Source: Dialister hominis (lineage in GTDB: Bacteria > Bacillota > Negativicutes > Veillonellales > Dialisteraceae). From it: a DNA stretch of 64,000 bases. Under the pieces are notes generated by a model, which had not been told where the DNA came from, did no database searches, and was given only the letters and a program-made list of their open reading frames with translations. The position numbers were made by a program, and so were the translations under genes. Below, one piece after another: positions 52,906 to 61,762 of this stretch (the stretch's first letter is position 1; each line of letters starts with the position of its first letter). Where the stretch lies: positions 1,647,501-1,711,500 of the forward strand of contig NZ_AP019697.1 of NCBI RefSeq assembly GCF_007164725.1. The letters are read 5' to 3'.

Positions 52906-54125
52906 CGCTCTGATCCCCTTAACAACGACCTTGTCATGTTACAAAACATTATAAAACACCTTTGCCATAATAAAAGAAATTGACCAGGGCACTACAAGCA
53001 GCATAATTCCCTACACCATCATTTTAAAGGGGCAACATCAGAGCCCACCCTCATTACGTGGCTCCGTTATAATTTGGAAAATAATCCAAAGGCAACACAG
53101 TCAACATGAAGTCCGACCGTCTGCAATTCTCCGGCCCACATCAATCCTCAAATCTTTTCCTCAAAACTCCTCTTCCCGTCTCATCGTCTGGAGTCTGAAT
53201 ACCTAGTCATCTGCGGTCTCAAAACTCAAATCTCAAATCTCAATTCTATATATCATATATCCAACGTCTTCAAATACGCCCCGAATTCCTCTCCCAGATC
53301 TTCTCTCCGCAATGCAAACTCCACCACCGCTTTCAGATACCCCAGCTTATTGCCTGTATCATATCGCTTGCCGGTAAAATTATAGGCATACACATTCCCG
53401 CATCGGGCCATGACACGGAGGGCATCGGTAAGCTGGATTTCTCCGCCCTTGCCGGGTTTCGTCTGCTCCAGGATATCAAAGACTTCAGGAGTAATCACAT
53501 ACCTTCCCAAAGCAGCAAAACGGCTGGGTGCTTCTTTAATCGACGGCTTTTCAATCATATCCACCACCTTCAGCAGATCCGGATTTTCCGTTCTTTCTCC
53601 CTGAATAATGCCATAGGCAGATACTTTCTCCTCCGGTACCACCTGACAGCCTACTACTGTACTTCCCGTTTCATAGTAACGGTCCATGAGCTGCTTCAGT
53701 GCCGGCTCTCCATTTCCTGTGTATACAATATCATCACCCAGGATAACGCCGAAGGGCTCTCCATCTACAAATTCTCTGGCACAGAGGATGGCATCACCAA
53801 GGCCTCTCATATAAGGCTGGCGCACGTAGTGCACCTTGATGTCGGAAATCTTCCGGATTTCTTCCAGCTCCTTCAGCTTCCCCGATTCCATCAAGTGCTG
53901 CTCCAGCTCCGGAGAAGAATCGAAATGGTCTTCGATAGCCCGCTTGGCATGACCGGAAATGATGAGTATTTCCTGGATTCCACTATGCAGGATTTCTTCC
54001 ACTATGTACTGAATAGTAGGCTTATCCACAATTGGAAGCATCTCCTTAGGCATGGCCTTTGTTTCCGGAAGGAACCTGGTACCAAAACCGGCAGCTGGAA
54101 TGACCGCTTTACGAATTTTTTGCAT
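52034..54125. repeat. 2.1-kb direct repeat, copy 2 (gtrB-galU)
   Basis: Second copy of 43891-45984. The 347-base gene-free space 52906-53252 is the same as in copy 1. The left border coincides with the IS1634-type right end. The right part shows divergence in galU. Confidence 0.92.
53253..54125 (-). CDS. galU: UTP-glucose-1-phosphate uridylyltransferase, copy 2
   Basis: A 290-residue protein, same length as copy 1, with all active-site motifs. Changes are few in protein: IVDKPTIQYIVEEILHSGIQ in place of AIQYIVEEIRASGIV, and small ones near residues 140 and 175-190. In DNA the first 190 coding bases and a patch at about 53439-53600 differ at many silent sites, while the rest is identical to copy 1. 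This copy is the one still linked to the flippase gene upstream (gap 136 bases), so it probably marks the original operon order wzx-galU-gtrB. Confidence 0.95.
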   Translation of the reverse strand: MQKIRKAVIPAAGFGTRFLPETKAMPKEMLPIVDKPTIQYIVEEILHSGIQEILIISGHAKRAIEDHFDSSPELEQHLMESGKLKELEEIRKISDIKVHYVRQPYMRGLGDAILCAREFVDGEPFGVILGDDIVYTGNGEPALKQLMDRYYETGSTVVGCQVVPEEKVSAYGIIQGERTENPDLLKVVDMIEKPSIKEAPSRFAALGRYVITPEVFDILEQTKPGKGGEIQLTDALRVMARCGNVYAYNFTGKRYDTGNKLGYLKAVVEFALRREDLGEEFGAYLKTLDI

Positions 54126-54261
54126 CTTATCATCCTCTTACCCTATAATTAAAACACTAAAACAGATATTTTTACTAATCAATTCAAATTAAGATGGAGA
54201 TTAGCTACCAGAAACCTACGGCCAAAAGGTATCTACGACCACCACATCTTTAACCATATTC

Positions 54262-55512
54262 CTAATTTAATAAAATCCTCTTTTTGCACAAAAATACTCC
54301 CATGACTACAGTAATGAAAGTTTCTGTTATCATTACACATCCTGCTACACCCAAAGCGCCTTTCCAAAGTATAGCGGGAACAATTAATGCCAAATTTACT
54401 AAAGAGGCAGCAATAAGGACCCTGCTATAAATCTGCTGTAACCCTAGTGGAAGCATGGTTTCGTAACCGAATACAGTACTAACTGCTACCATAAATGGCA
54501 CAAATGCCATAATTTGCAACGGCTCTATGGATGGAATATATTGATCCCCCAATAACCAAGGAACAATAGCAGGCGAGAAGTGTATAACAATCAAGCCCAG
54601 AAAAATGCCTCCCATAGCATAGAACAACAGTTGCTTTCGTAAGAATTGATATGCCATTGAAGGAGAATCCTTAAGTTTCTGCGTAATATATGGATAAATA
54701 GCATCACTTACCGCTCCAACTCCTCTTCGTATACAGTTAATTAATTTTTCTGAACCGCTATAGTACCCTACAATAACCGGATTTGTCAGAGCACCGAGAA
54801 TAACCACATCAGACGATGTATATAAATTTACTGCAACGCTTGACAGAAATATCCGCCACCCCTTTTTATATACTGTCCACACATCCTTTATCATAGGAGT
54901 TCGTAAGATTCTAGGCCAATTTTTATAAATAATATACCATGAAAATAGACCTGCAAAAACAGTAGTACAAGATTGCAAAAAAGCAGCCTTAATATAATCT
55001 TTCGGAGATTGAATTAGATAAAATAATAGTGCCATTGTAATGAGTCGGCCCAAAAGATTCAAAATAGTGATATAACGCATCTCTTGTATGCCCTGAAAGA
55101 ACCAGACAGGAAATACAACCCCGCCTACCGCAGTCATATAGCAGGCAAAAAACAGTGGAATATCGAGGCTTATCCCAAATAAAATATTTAGAATAAAATA
55201 TCCAATTCCAAAAACGACACTGCACAATAAAAACAGAAAAAAAGTTCCCCAAAAATATTCAGAAAAAATCCTTGGCAATTCTTCTCTTTCCGCAAGAGCA
55301 ATATCCTTGGGAGCCGTAAGATTAAACCCATAGTTAATCGCTAAATTAAAGTAGGAGATAATTCCCTGCATAAAAGCAATGGCACCGTAGTTTTCAGGCC
55401 CTAATGTGCGTAGCAAATAAGGGACAAGGAGAAAGGCTAAAACGTATTCCATTCCTCTTAAGGTAACCATTGAAAAAATATTTTCAATCAGCTGCCTTCT
55501 TTGTTTCATCAT
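54262..55512 (-). CDS. Wzx-type oligosaccharide flippase (MATE/MOP superfamily)
   Basis: A 416-residue protein with about 12 membrane helices. NIFSMVTLRGMEYVLAFLLVPYLLRTLGPENYGAIAF is the typical RfbX/Wzx N-terminus (split here by hydrophobic residues), followed by LAINYGFNLTAPKDIA. It should move lipid-linked repeat units across the inner membrane. GAGGT lies seven bases before the ATG at 55512. It sits five bases after the GT2 gene upstream, so it is part of the same operon. Together with the polymerase it defines a Wzx/Wzy-dependent pathway. Confidence 0.92.
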   Translation of the reverse strand: MMKQRRQLIENIFSMVTLRGMEYVLAFLLVPYLLRTLGPENYGAIAFMQGIISYFNLAINYGFNLTAPKDIALAEREELPRIFSEYFWGTFFLFLLCSVVFGIGYFILNILFGISLDIPLFFACYMTAVGGVVFPVWFFQGIQEMRYITILNLLGRLITMALLFYLIQSPKDYIKAAFLQSCTTVFAGLFSWYIIYKNWPRILRTPMIKDVWTVYKKGWRIFLSSVAVNLYTSSDVVILGALTNPVIVGYYSGSEKLINCIRRGVGAVSDAIYPYITQKLKDSPSMAYQFLRKQLLFYAMGGIFLGLIVIHFSPAIVPWLLGDQYIPSIEPLQIMAFVPFMVAVSTVFGYETMLPLGLQQIYSRVLIAASLVNLALIVPAILWKGALGVAGCVMITETFITVVMGVFLCKKRILLN

Positions 55513-55517
55513 ATCGA

Positions 55518-56492
55518 TTACCTCAAGTGATAGATATGTCGTAATCCCCGAACCATACGGGGAAAGTACATAAAAAGTAATGATTTTAACTTCATTTTAA
55601 GCGGGAATCGTGAATACCCAATCTGATGAATATTTCTCCAAGCCCATTTAGCGGTTTCCTTGTTTTTTAACTGCTCTGCTGTTGAAAGGAAAGAGTATCG
55701 AAATAATATAAGGAAATATTCACAGGCAACCAATTCATCCATACGAGAATCTATCTTTCCCCAATACCTTTTAAGTTGTTCTTTTTGTTTTATTCTTGCA
55801 AAGAGGGATTCATGAATAATTTCGCCTGCATGTGTTATACTGTCTGGATTCTGAACATAAATATATTCGCAAGAAGAAATAAAATGAACTTTACGTGCTG
55901 CATGCAATAAATCAAAAATAATATACATATCTTCATACTTTTTACCTTTTGGATATGTTACACAATCAAAAAGGCAATGATCATATAACTTATTCCATGA
56001 ATAGGAACCAAAATAGGTGAAAACGCCACTATAATGGCACTGCAACTCATTTCCTATATATAAATTTACAGAATCTTCCGGCTTCATCTCTGCATCAATG
56101 GCAGGACATAAATTCCTTTCTCCCGCTTTCTCTGTTTCAAATCCACAAACAGTTATTCCCCACTCTGTACGCTGTTCATATAGTCTCTCATACATCGTAG
56201 AACGGATAAAGTCGTCTCCATCAACAAATCCCAGCCATTTCCCGTGTGCCTTTTTAATCCCTGCATTTCGAGCATCAGATAAACCCCCATTTGCTTTATG
56301 CAATACTTGCACACGAGCATCTCTCCCTGCCCAACAATCACATAGTTGCCCTGTCTTATCTGTAGAGCCATCATCAACTAAAATAATTTCTAAATCTGAA
56401 TAGGTCTGTCCAAGAATCGATTCAACGCATCTATCCAAATAACGTTCCACATTATAGCAGGCAACAATAACTGATATTAACTTATTGTCCAT
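55518..56492 (-). CDS. Glycosyltransferase family 2 protein
   Basis: A 324-residue protein. ISVIVACYNVERYLDRCVES is the GT-A start, LEIILVDDGSTDKTGQLCD the nucleotide site, NGGLSDARNAGIKKAHGKWLGFVDGDD the DxD region. No membrane helices at the C-terminus, so it acts on lipid-linked sugars at the inner face. The start overlaps the polymerase gene stop by 16 bases. Sugar specificity is not readable. Confidence 0.93.
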   Translation of the reverse strand: MDNKLISVIVACYNVERYLDRCVESILGQTYSDLEIILVDDGSTDKTGQLCDCWAGRDARVQVLHKANGGLSDARNAGIKKAHGKWLGFVDGDDFIRSTMYERLYEQRTEWGITVCGFETEKAGERNLCPAIDAEMKPEDSVNLYIGNELQCHYSGVFTYFGSYSWNKLYDHCLFDCVTYPKGKKYEDMYIIFDLLHAARKVHFISSCEYIYVQNPDSITHAGEIIHESLFARIKQKEQLKRYWGKIDSRMDELVACEYFLILFRYSFLSTAEQLKNKETAKWAWRNIHQIGYSRFPLKMKLKSLLFMYFPRMVRGLRHIYHLR

Positions 56493-57979
56493 CCTTTCTC
56501 CTTTTTATCTAGAACCCAATATGTGTACCACAAAATCAACGGATAAGTTAAAAACATTTCTGAACTTAGCATACAGGCCAATTGCCCTGCAAGAGCTACC
56601 AATAATCCTATAGTCTCGAAATCGTGTTGCTTTCTATTAATCCAAAGCCCCTTCTTAATAACAGTAAGCGGAGGAAGTAAAAATAGAAACAGACCAGGAA
56701 TACCTTCCCAAGCCCCAATTGCAGCATACTCATTAAGTATAGGGAGACCAGACTCCAAAAAAGTCTTCTCATGCATATCTTTAATCCAATTTTGAATTTC
56801 CTGATTATCTTTGGCAAAATCTGGTATTCTTTCTTCCATATAAGGAGAATGTAATCCCATTCCTACCCCAATCACAGGATTGTCCAGTCCTATCTTTGCA
56901 AGAGCTACTGTATTACCAAAACGGGCAGAATTTGAGCGCTTATCTTTGCCAACAACAGAAACTATATTTTCGTTCAAGTACTTTTCTGTTAACCTTCCTA
57001 CATCACTCTCTGAAGATTTCACAGAAGCCCCTGCAAGACAAGCAGAAAAAGCACCTACAGAGACAATAAGCCAAATTGCTAAAACTTTTTTCCAGCCCGA
57101 ATATCGGAAGAATAAAGTTAACAAGAAAAAAACAATTCCCTCTCCTAAATATATTACTATAGCCGTTCGTGCTTTGGTCATGAAAATCATAAATACCATA
57201 ATAAAAAGTAACAAAACCTTCCATGGCCGGAATTGTCTATGCGTGTCAATAGCTAAAAGCGGTACTAAAAATACACTTATAATACCGAAATAAGAAGGTT
57301 CCAAACAAAAACTACGCAACTGCCCTGACCATAACAATGGCGGCCACCAGCCATTATAGCGCCCAGGATCATATAGATGCACATTAATGGATGATAATAT
57401 CCAGGCGCACGTTTCATCTCCTGACCATAACCAGATTACTTCTGGAATGGAATACAAGGCCAAAAGTATACTAAGTCCATAGACTGCACGATACAAATAC
57501 TTATTCAATTGATCGGCTTTACCGGCCTGAAACACACCTGCAATAATAAAAAACAGACCACAAAACGGAAAGAAAAAATCTCTCAACATATACCAAAAAT
57601 AAGAAAGAAACATTTTTCCATGCAAAAGTGATGAATTGTATTGGAATGAGGGAAGTATTTCTGATATAAGTACTACCATCTTGCTATTTCTTAAAAAATC
57701 ATCTATAACTGTATCATAAAATGGAAAGTTCCAAACCCCCAAAATAAGGCAGAACAACGACCATATAAAGAATCCCCCAAAATACCTTTTTCCGTGGATA
57801 CTCAAACTATGCTTTTTTAAGCTATATGCAACAAAAGATAAAAGCCCAATAAAGAGTAATATATGAGGCAACTTTCCACCAAGTACAGGAAACTGATACC
57901 GTTTTGGCAATAAGGTAATCGGCAGAGTTAAAATCATCAATCCAAAGAGAACCTCTATCAAATTAAGTAATCTGTTCAT
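56477..57979 (-). CDS. O-antigen/polysaccharide polymerase-like membrane protein (Wzy-type)
   Basis: A 500-residue protein with about 11-12 hydrophobic segments and a large outer loop (residues about 290-390) that includes RFGNTVALAKIGLDNPVIGVGMGLHSPYM, split here for reading: PVIGVGMGLHSPY is the typical Wzy_C/O-antigen ligase superfamily pattern. It would join repeat units on the periplasmic side. I chose the ATG at 57979 (MNRLLNLIEVLFGLMILTLP) with GAGGGGG three to six bases upstream; the frame extends to 58030 inside the preceding gene. It overlaps genes on both sides. Confidence 0.85.
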   Translation of the reverse strand: MNRLLNLIEVLFGLMILTLPITLLPKRYQFPVLGGKLPHILLFIGLLSFVAYSLKKHSLSIHGKRYFGGFFIWSLFCLILGVWNFPFYDTVIDDFLRNSKMVVLISEILPSFQYNSSLLHGKMFLSYFWYMLRDFFFPFCGLFFIIAGVFQAGKADQLNKYLYRAVYGLSILLALYSIPEVIWLWSGDETCAWILSSINVHLYDPGRYNGWWPPLLWSGQLRSFCLEPSYFGIISVFLVPLLAIDTHRQFRPWKVLLLFIMVFMIFMTKARTAIVIYLGEGIVFFLLTLFFRYSGWKKVLAIWLIVSVGAFSACLAGASVKSSESDVGRLTEKYLNENIVSVVGKDKRSNSARFGNTVALAKIGLDNPVIGVGMGLHSPYMEERIPDFAKDNQEIQNWIKDMHEKTFLESGLPILNEYAAIGAWEGIPGLFLFLLPPLTVIKKGLWINRKQHDFETIGLLVALAGQLACMLSSEMFLTYPLILWYTYWVLDKKEKGWTIS

Positions 57980-59102
57980 TTTCCCCCTCATAAAACTTCT
58001 CCAACTTGCCGATTTCGCACCTAATATCATATCCAGCTTTTATAATTTCTTCTTCCATATTTTTTCTTTTTACTTTGCTTTCGCTTAAAATCATCTCAGC
58101 CCATTCTTCTGTTTTCTTCTTTAAGGAAATAAAGTGTGCCAAATCTGTAATCCCCACTTCCCTAGTTATATTAGTCGAAAAAAAACATGGAAGACCTGCA
58201 GCCTGTACTTCAATTCCAACAACAGGTAATCCCTCAAAATGAGAAGGCAATATAAAACAATCCATTGCCTGCATCAGTTGTGGAACATCGTTACGCATTC
58301 CCATAAATACAACCGAATTGGTTAATCCCAATCTTACTACTTTTTCTTTGGCTTGTTCCAAATATGATAAATCTCCAACTGCATCCCCAACAAGCATTAA
58401 AACCGCATTCTCTTGAGTGCGATGAATTTCACTAAAAACATCAATTAAGAACTCATGATTCTTTTGAAAAGTAAATCGGCCAACATGTCCAACAATGAAA
58501 TGACCTTGAAGATTTAAGGCAGATCTTACTTTATTTCGCATATTTTCATTGAATTTCAATTTACTGCAGTCAATCGCATTAGGAATCACTGTAAAATGGG
58601 CATTGTAGCCAAACATCCACTGGCCAGCCAATTTTGAACAGGCAAAATAATCAGTAGCCCCCCATTTCAGCAGAATTCGATTCATAGCCATTATTATTTT
58701 CTTGCCAATTCCAATTTTCTGTTCAAACCCTGAGTTATGTGAATGCATGATGCGCATTGGAATACCAAAAAATCTTGCGATGAAAATGGGGAACACATAA
58801 GTAATGCTATTAGAGTTCAAGACAATTGCCTTATAGTCACCGGCTATCCTATGCAACAGCTTAATCCATTGCCAATAATGACGTATAGGGTTGGAATGCC
58901 TCGAACGGACTCCATAAATCCTTCCCCCAGCTTTTAAAATTTTATCTTTAAAAACAATTTCATGTTCACTGGTAATGTTTACGAAGTCATAAATCACTTT
59001 AGATTTATCTAAATGATCAAGTTGCTGCATCAAATAAGTCTCAAGTCCACCAATATTCTTCGTCATTCCAATTTGTAAAACTCGTATAGGATATGATGTC
59101 AT
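57963..59102 (-). CDS. Glycosyltransferase family 4 protein
   Basis: A 379-residue GT-B protein. The N-terminal domain has RVLQIGMTKNIGGLETYLMQ; the C-terminal domain has FIVGHVGRFTFQKNHEFLID and CFILPSHFEGLPVVGIEVQA, which holds the E-x7-E pattern of GT4 retaining enzymes. It starts at 59102 after AAAGGAAAG. The polymerase start lies within its last 17 bases. Probably one of the enzymes that builds the repeat unit; EpsF/WcaL-like proteins are related in style. Confidence 0.92.
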   Translation of the reverse strand: MTSYPIRVLQIGMTKNIGGLETYLMQQLDHLDKSKVIYDFVNITSEHEIVFKDKILKAGGRIYGVRSRHSNPIRHYWQWIKLLHRIAGDYKAIVLNSNSITYVFPIFIARFFGIPMRIMHSHNSGFEQKIGIGKKIIMAMNRILLKWGATDYFACSKLAGQWMFGYNAHFTVIPNAIDCSKLKFNENMRNKVRSALNLQGHFIVGHVGRFTFQKNHEFLIDVFSEIHRTQENAVLMLVGDAVGDLSYLEQAKEKVVRLGLTNSVVFMGMRNDVPQLMQAMDCFILPSHFEGLPVVGIEVQAAGLPCFFSTNITREVGITDLAHFISLKKKTEEWAEMILSESKVKRKNMEEEIIKAGYDIRCEIGKLEKFYEGENEQIT

Positions 59103-59127
59103 ACTTTTCTTTCCTTTATCAATTCCC

Positions 59128-60195
59128 TCAATGTTTCATCTTAGCAAATAAGATTGGAAAATCTTCACGTATTTTTTGGATTAATAAAATCAGTATTTTC
59201 AATTGCTTTTTATGCTTATTTTTCAAGAAATGGACCAATATCTTCTGTTTAGTCGACAAATCCATAAAGTCTGTAGAAAGAAATTCATCATAAAGAGAAT
59301 CTTTCCGAATACGCTCGATTACTTTATTCATTTTATCGCTCTTAGTATCAGATAACAATGCATAGACAAAACGAACATACATCCAGAATATTTTTTGCCG
59401 TTCTGCATTCATTGGTGCCAATTTTTGGGGAGTAAAATCCAATAGTCCATGAATTTTCATCATTTGGACTTCATAAGCGTATGCCTGATGCTGGTTAGTT
59501 AAGCTGCCATTCATTCTTTTAGCATAATGATACCCTGTGCTAGAACTGCAGTAAAGTTGCTTTACAAAGCGAAAATATCTAATATTAAAATCAAAGTCTT
59601 CATTAACTTTTAATTTTTCATTCATAAAAATTCCGTTTTCTAAAGCAATTTCTCGTTTATAGAAGCCGTTCCATAAATAACCAAATAATGGTATCGCTTC
59701 CATATTTATAATTTGATTATATAGTTCATTCCCTGCTTTATATACTTTTTGATTCAAACTACATTTTCTGGAATACTTTAATTTATTTGTTTGATCATAG
59801 TATTCTTCTTGAAGACCAAATTTCAGACAGTCATAATCGTCTTTTTTTAAAATATCATAGGCTGACTGAAATAAATCCGGATCAATGGTGTCATCAGAAT
59901 CTACAAACCCAAGATAGCGCCCCTTTGCAGCTTTGATTCCTAAATTTCGAGCTGCTGCTGCTCCAGAATTTACTGAAGTCCCCAGCAATTTAACTCTAGA
60001 GTCTGTCTCTGCAATTTGATTACAAATCATCTTGCTGGAATCCGTTGAACAATCATCGATCAGCAACAATTCGAAATTGCTAAACGTCTGGGCTAATATA
60101 CTATGCACAGCTTTTTGAAGGAATTTTTCAGCATTATAAATAGGCATAATAATGCTGAAAAAAGATTTTTCACTTTGCACTTCTCTCTTTTTCAC
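59128..60195 (-). CDS. Glycosyltransferase family 2 protein
   Basis: A 355-residue protein. FFSIIMPIYNAEKFLQKAVH, FELLLIDDCSTDSSKMICNQ and AARNLGIKAAKGRYLGFVDSDD are the GT-A motifs; the DSDD is the metal site. Start is a GTG with GAGGT eight bases upstream. The gap to the next gene is 25 bases. Same operon. Its sequence is the most AT-rich of the transferases. Confidence 0.92.
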   Translation of the reverse strand: MKKREVQSEKSFFSIIMPIYNAEKFLQKAVHSILAQTFSNFELLLIDDCSTDSSKMICNQIAETDSRVKLLGTSVNSGAAAARNLGIKAAKGRYLGFVDSDDTIDPDLFQSAYDILKKDDYDCLKFGLQEEYYDQTNKLKYSRKCSLNQKVYKAGNELYNQIINMEAIPLFGYLWNGFYKREIALENGIFMNEKLKVNEDFDFNIRYFRFVKQLYCSSSTGYHYAKRMNGSLTNQHQAYAYEVQMMKIHGLLDFTPQKLAPMNAERQKIFWMYVRFVYALLSDTKSDKMNKVIERIRKDSLYDEFLSTDFMDLSTKQKILVHFLKNKHKKQLKILILLIQKIREDFPILFAKMKH

Positions 60196-60380
60196 TTTCT
60201 CATACCTCGTTTAAATGATGATAGTCATAATCTCTCTTAAGCAAACTATCCTTTTCGATTCATTATTAAAGCCGTCTGTATATCTCTCAGTGTATTATAA
60301 AATTCTAATTTTCCGTCATCTATCCTCTTTGCTTAAGTTGAAATTCCAATATTTTATCAAATTTCACTCTGCGCCCTTTA

Positions 60381-61148
60381 CTACTTTTTTCCTAAAAACT
60401 TCCGTTTCAAAAACTCAGCAATTTTCTTAGGCCAGTCAATATTTTCCAGAAATACTACCGGCACCTCGCACTTTTTCAGATTCTGTCTTTCCAGCCACAC
60501 ATTAAAAAGCCGTTCCGACATGAAACCGAAAAGCCGAGCCTCATAACTATCATAGCCGGACAAATCCGTCCTCTTCTCCAGTTCAAAAAGAATATCAAAA
60601 AGCCAGGTGCAGTACTCATCAAAGAGAGACTTCTTCATGACAAACATATTCAGTATATGCAGCTTTCTCCGGTTCATAACCCTGGTAAAAGCATCGGAAT
60701 AACCCGGATATTTCTCAGAAATAATCCGCTCTACTTCATCCAGATCCTTCTTATAATGGGCATGTTCATACTGGCTGCGCACGGTCTCAATATAGTAATT
60801 TCTCTTCACCGGAAGGATGACATCATACTTCTGAAGCAGCTTTTCATAGTCTTCTCTATGAAAAATAACCCCTTTTTTCTTTTCTATATCCTTCGTGTGC
60901 ACCTTCCTGCCAAAATACCGGCGATAATGACAGAGCCCTATATACTGACAGTCCACATTTTTCCAGGCCCAGTACAATCCCGTCAGTTCACAGTAATTGG
61001 AATTCTTAGAAGAAATATTGTCCCCTGTATTATCCGGTGTATACCCCAGAGGCGCCTTCCCCTCCGCCCCTACCTGAAGAGGCATATACACATCATCCGC
61101 AGGCATCCAGTACTTCTTATGCGCCGCTACTAGTATTTTTATATCCAT
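60381..61148 (-). CDS. DUF4422 glycosyltransferase-like protein
   Basis: A 255-residue protein. ILVAAHKKYWMPADDVYMPL, GDNISSKNSNYCELTGLYWAWKN and YIGLCHYRRYFG are the conserved blocks of DUF4422 proteins, found in capsule and O-antigen loci and thought to be glycosyltransferases (for example for galactofuranose or similar). Its place next to glf would suit a galactofuranose enzyme (inference). The 185-base gap to the next gene (60196-60380) is AT-rich and empty. Confidence 0.88.
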   Translation of the reverse strand: MDIKILVAAHKKYWMPADDVYMPLQVGAEGKAPLGYTPDNTGDNISSKNSNYCELTGLYWAWKNVDCQYIGLCHYRRYFGRKVHTKDIEKKKGVIFHREDYEKLLQKYDVILPVKRNYYIETVRSQYEHAHYKKDLDEVERIISEKYPGYSDAFTRVMNRRKLHILNMFVMKKSLFDEYCTWLFDILFELEKRTDLSGYDSYEARLFGFMSERLFNVWLERQNLKKCEVPVVFLENIDWPKKIAEFLKRKFLGKK

Positions 61149-61159
61149 GAGTTCTTTCC

Positions 61160-61375
61160 TTCCTTATTGAGATTTGAGATTTGAGGTTTGAGGGGTGAGG
61201 GACTAGATTGGAGAGTTGAGAATTGAGATTTGAGATGAGTGGTGAGCGCTACCTTCACTTCTATTTCCCTCCCATTCCTCAATTCTCTTTCCTTCTCTTA
61301 TCTCGATTTTCCCTCCTCAAATCTCTTTCCTCAATTCTTCCCCTCTCAATTCTCAAACCTCTTTCCTCAATTCTC
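61160..61375. repeat. CTCAAATCTC-type low-complexity repeat around the four-helix-bundle gene
   Basis: Imperfect repeats of GAGATTTGAG and TTGAGGTTTGAG at 61166-61230, and of CTCAAATCTC / CTCAATTCTC at 61275-61380. The same word stands at 61756-61783 on the other side of the small gene, and at 45080-45105 and 53221-53246 after the galU genes. Confidence 0.7.
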
Positions 61376-61741
61376 TCATTTCCCTATTCTCTTCCCTATC
61401 TTCACAATCATAGTTCCTAGCATTCTGAGGATTTCGTCACAAAGTGATAAGGCCGTCTGAGCATCGTCAGGACTCACATAATGCAAATCTTCAGAAATAA
61501 GAATCTGTGTTTCTACTTCAGCAGCAGACCCTTTAGCAATCCGTAAAAAGTGGATAAACTCACGATCAGAACCTCTGCCAAATCCTTCGGCTATATTTGA
61601 TGGAATGGAAACAACTGCCCTCCTTATTTGATTTGTCAGGCCAAATACTTCATCACGAGGAAAACGACTTGTCAGACGATAAATAATACGTGCCAATTCC
61701 ATCGACTTCTGCCAGACAATCAAATCCTTGTAATCAGTCAT
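61376..61741 (-). CDS. Four-helix-bundle protein (23S rRNA intervening-sequence/S23 family)
   Basis: A 121-residue protein of normal length. MTDYKDLIVWQKSMELARII, RFPRDEVFGLTNQIRRAVVSIPSNIAEGFGR (here in two parts: FGLTNQIRRAVVSIPSNIAE) and FLRIAKGSAAEVETQI are the family hallmarks. Its members form pentameric bundles of unknown role and are often found as stray genes in polysaccharide loci. I chose the ATG at 61741 with GGTGGAG upstream. It is framed by CTCAAATCTC repeats on both sides, which suggests a cassette inserted between glf and the DUF4422 gene. Confidence 0.9.
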   Translation of the reverse strand: MTDYKDLIVWQKSMELARIIYRLTSRFPRDEVFGLTNQIRRAVVSIPSNIAEGFGRGSDREFIHFLRIAKGSAAEVETQILISEDLHYVSPDDAQTALSLCDEILRMLGTMIVKIGKRIGK

Positions 61742-61762
61742 TTTCTCCACCATCCTCAAATC

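Noticed and set aside
61376-61741. Diversity-generating retroelement accessory gene (Avd-like four-helix bundle)
   Set aside because: No reverse transcriptase and no template/variable repeat pair is in the window; the sequence fits the common S23 family.
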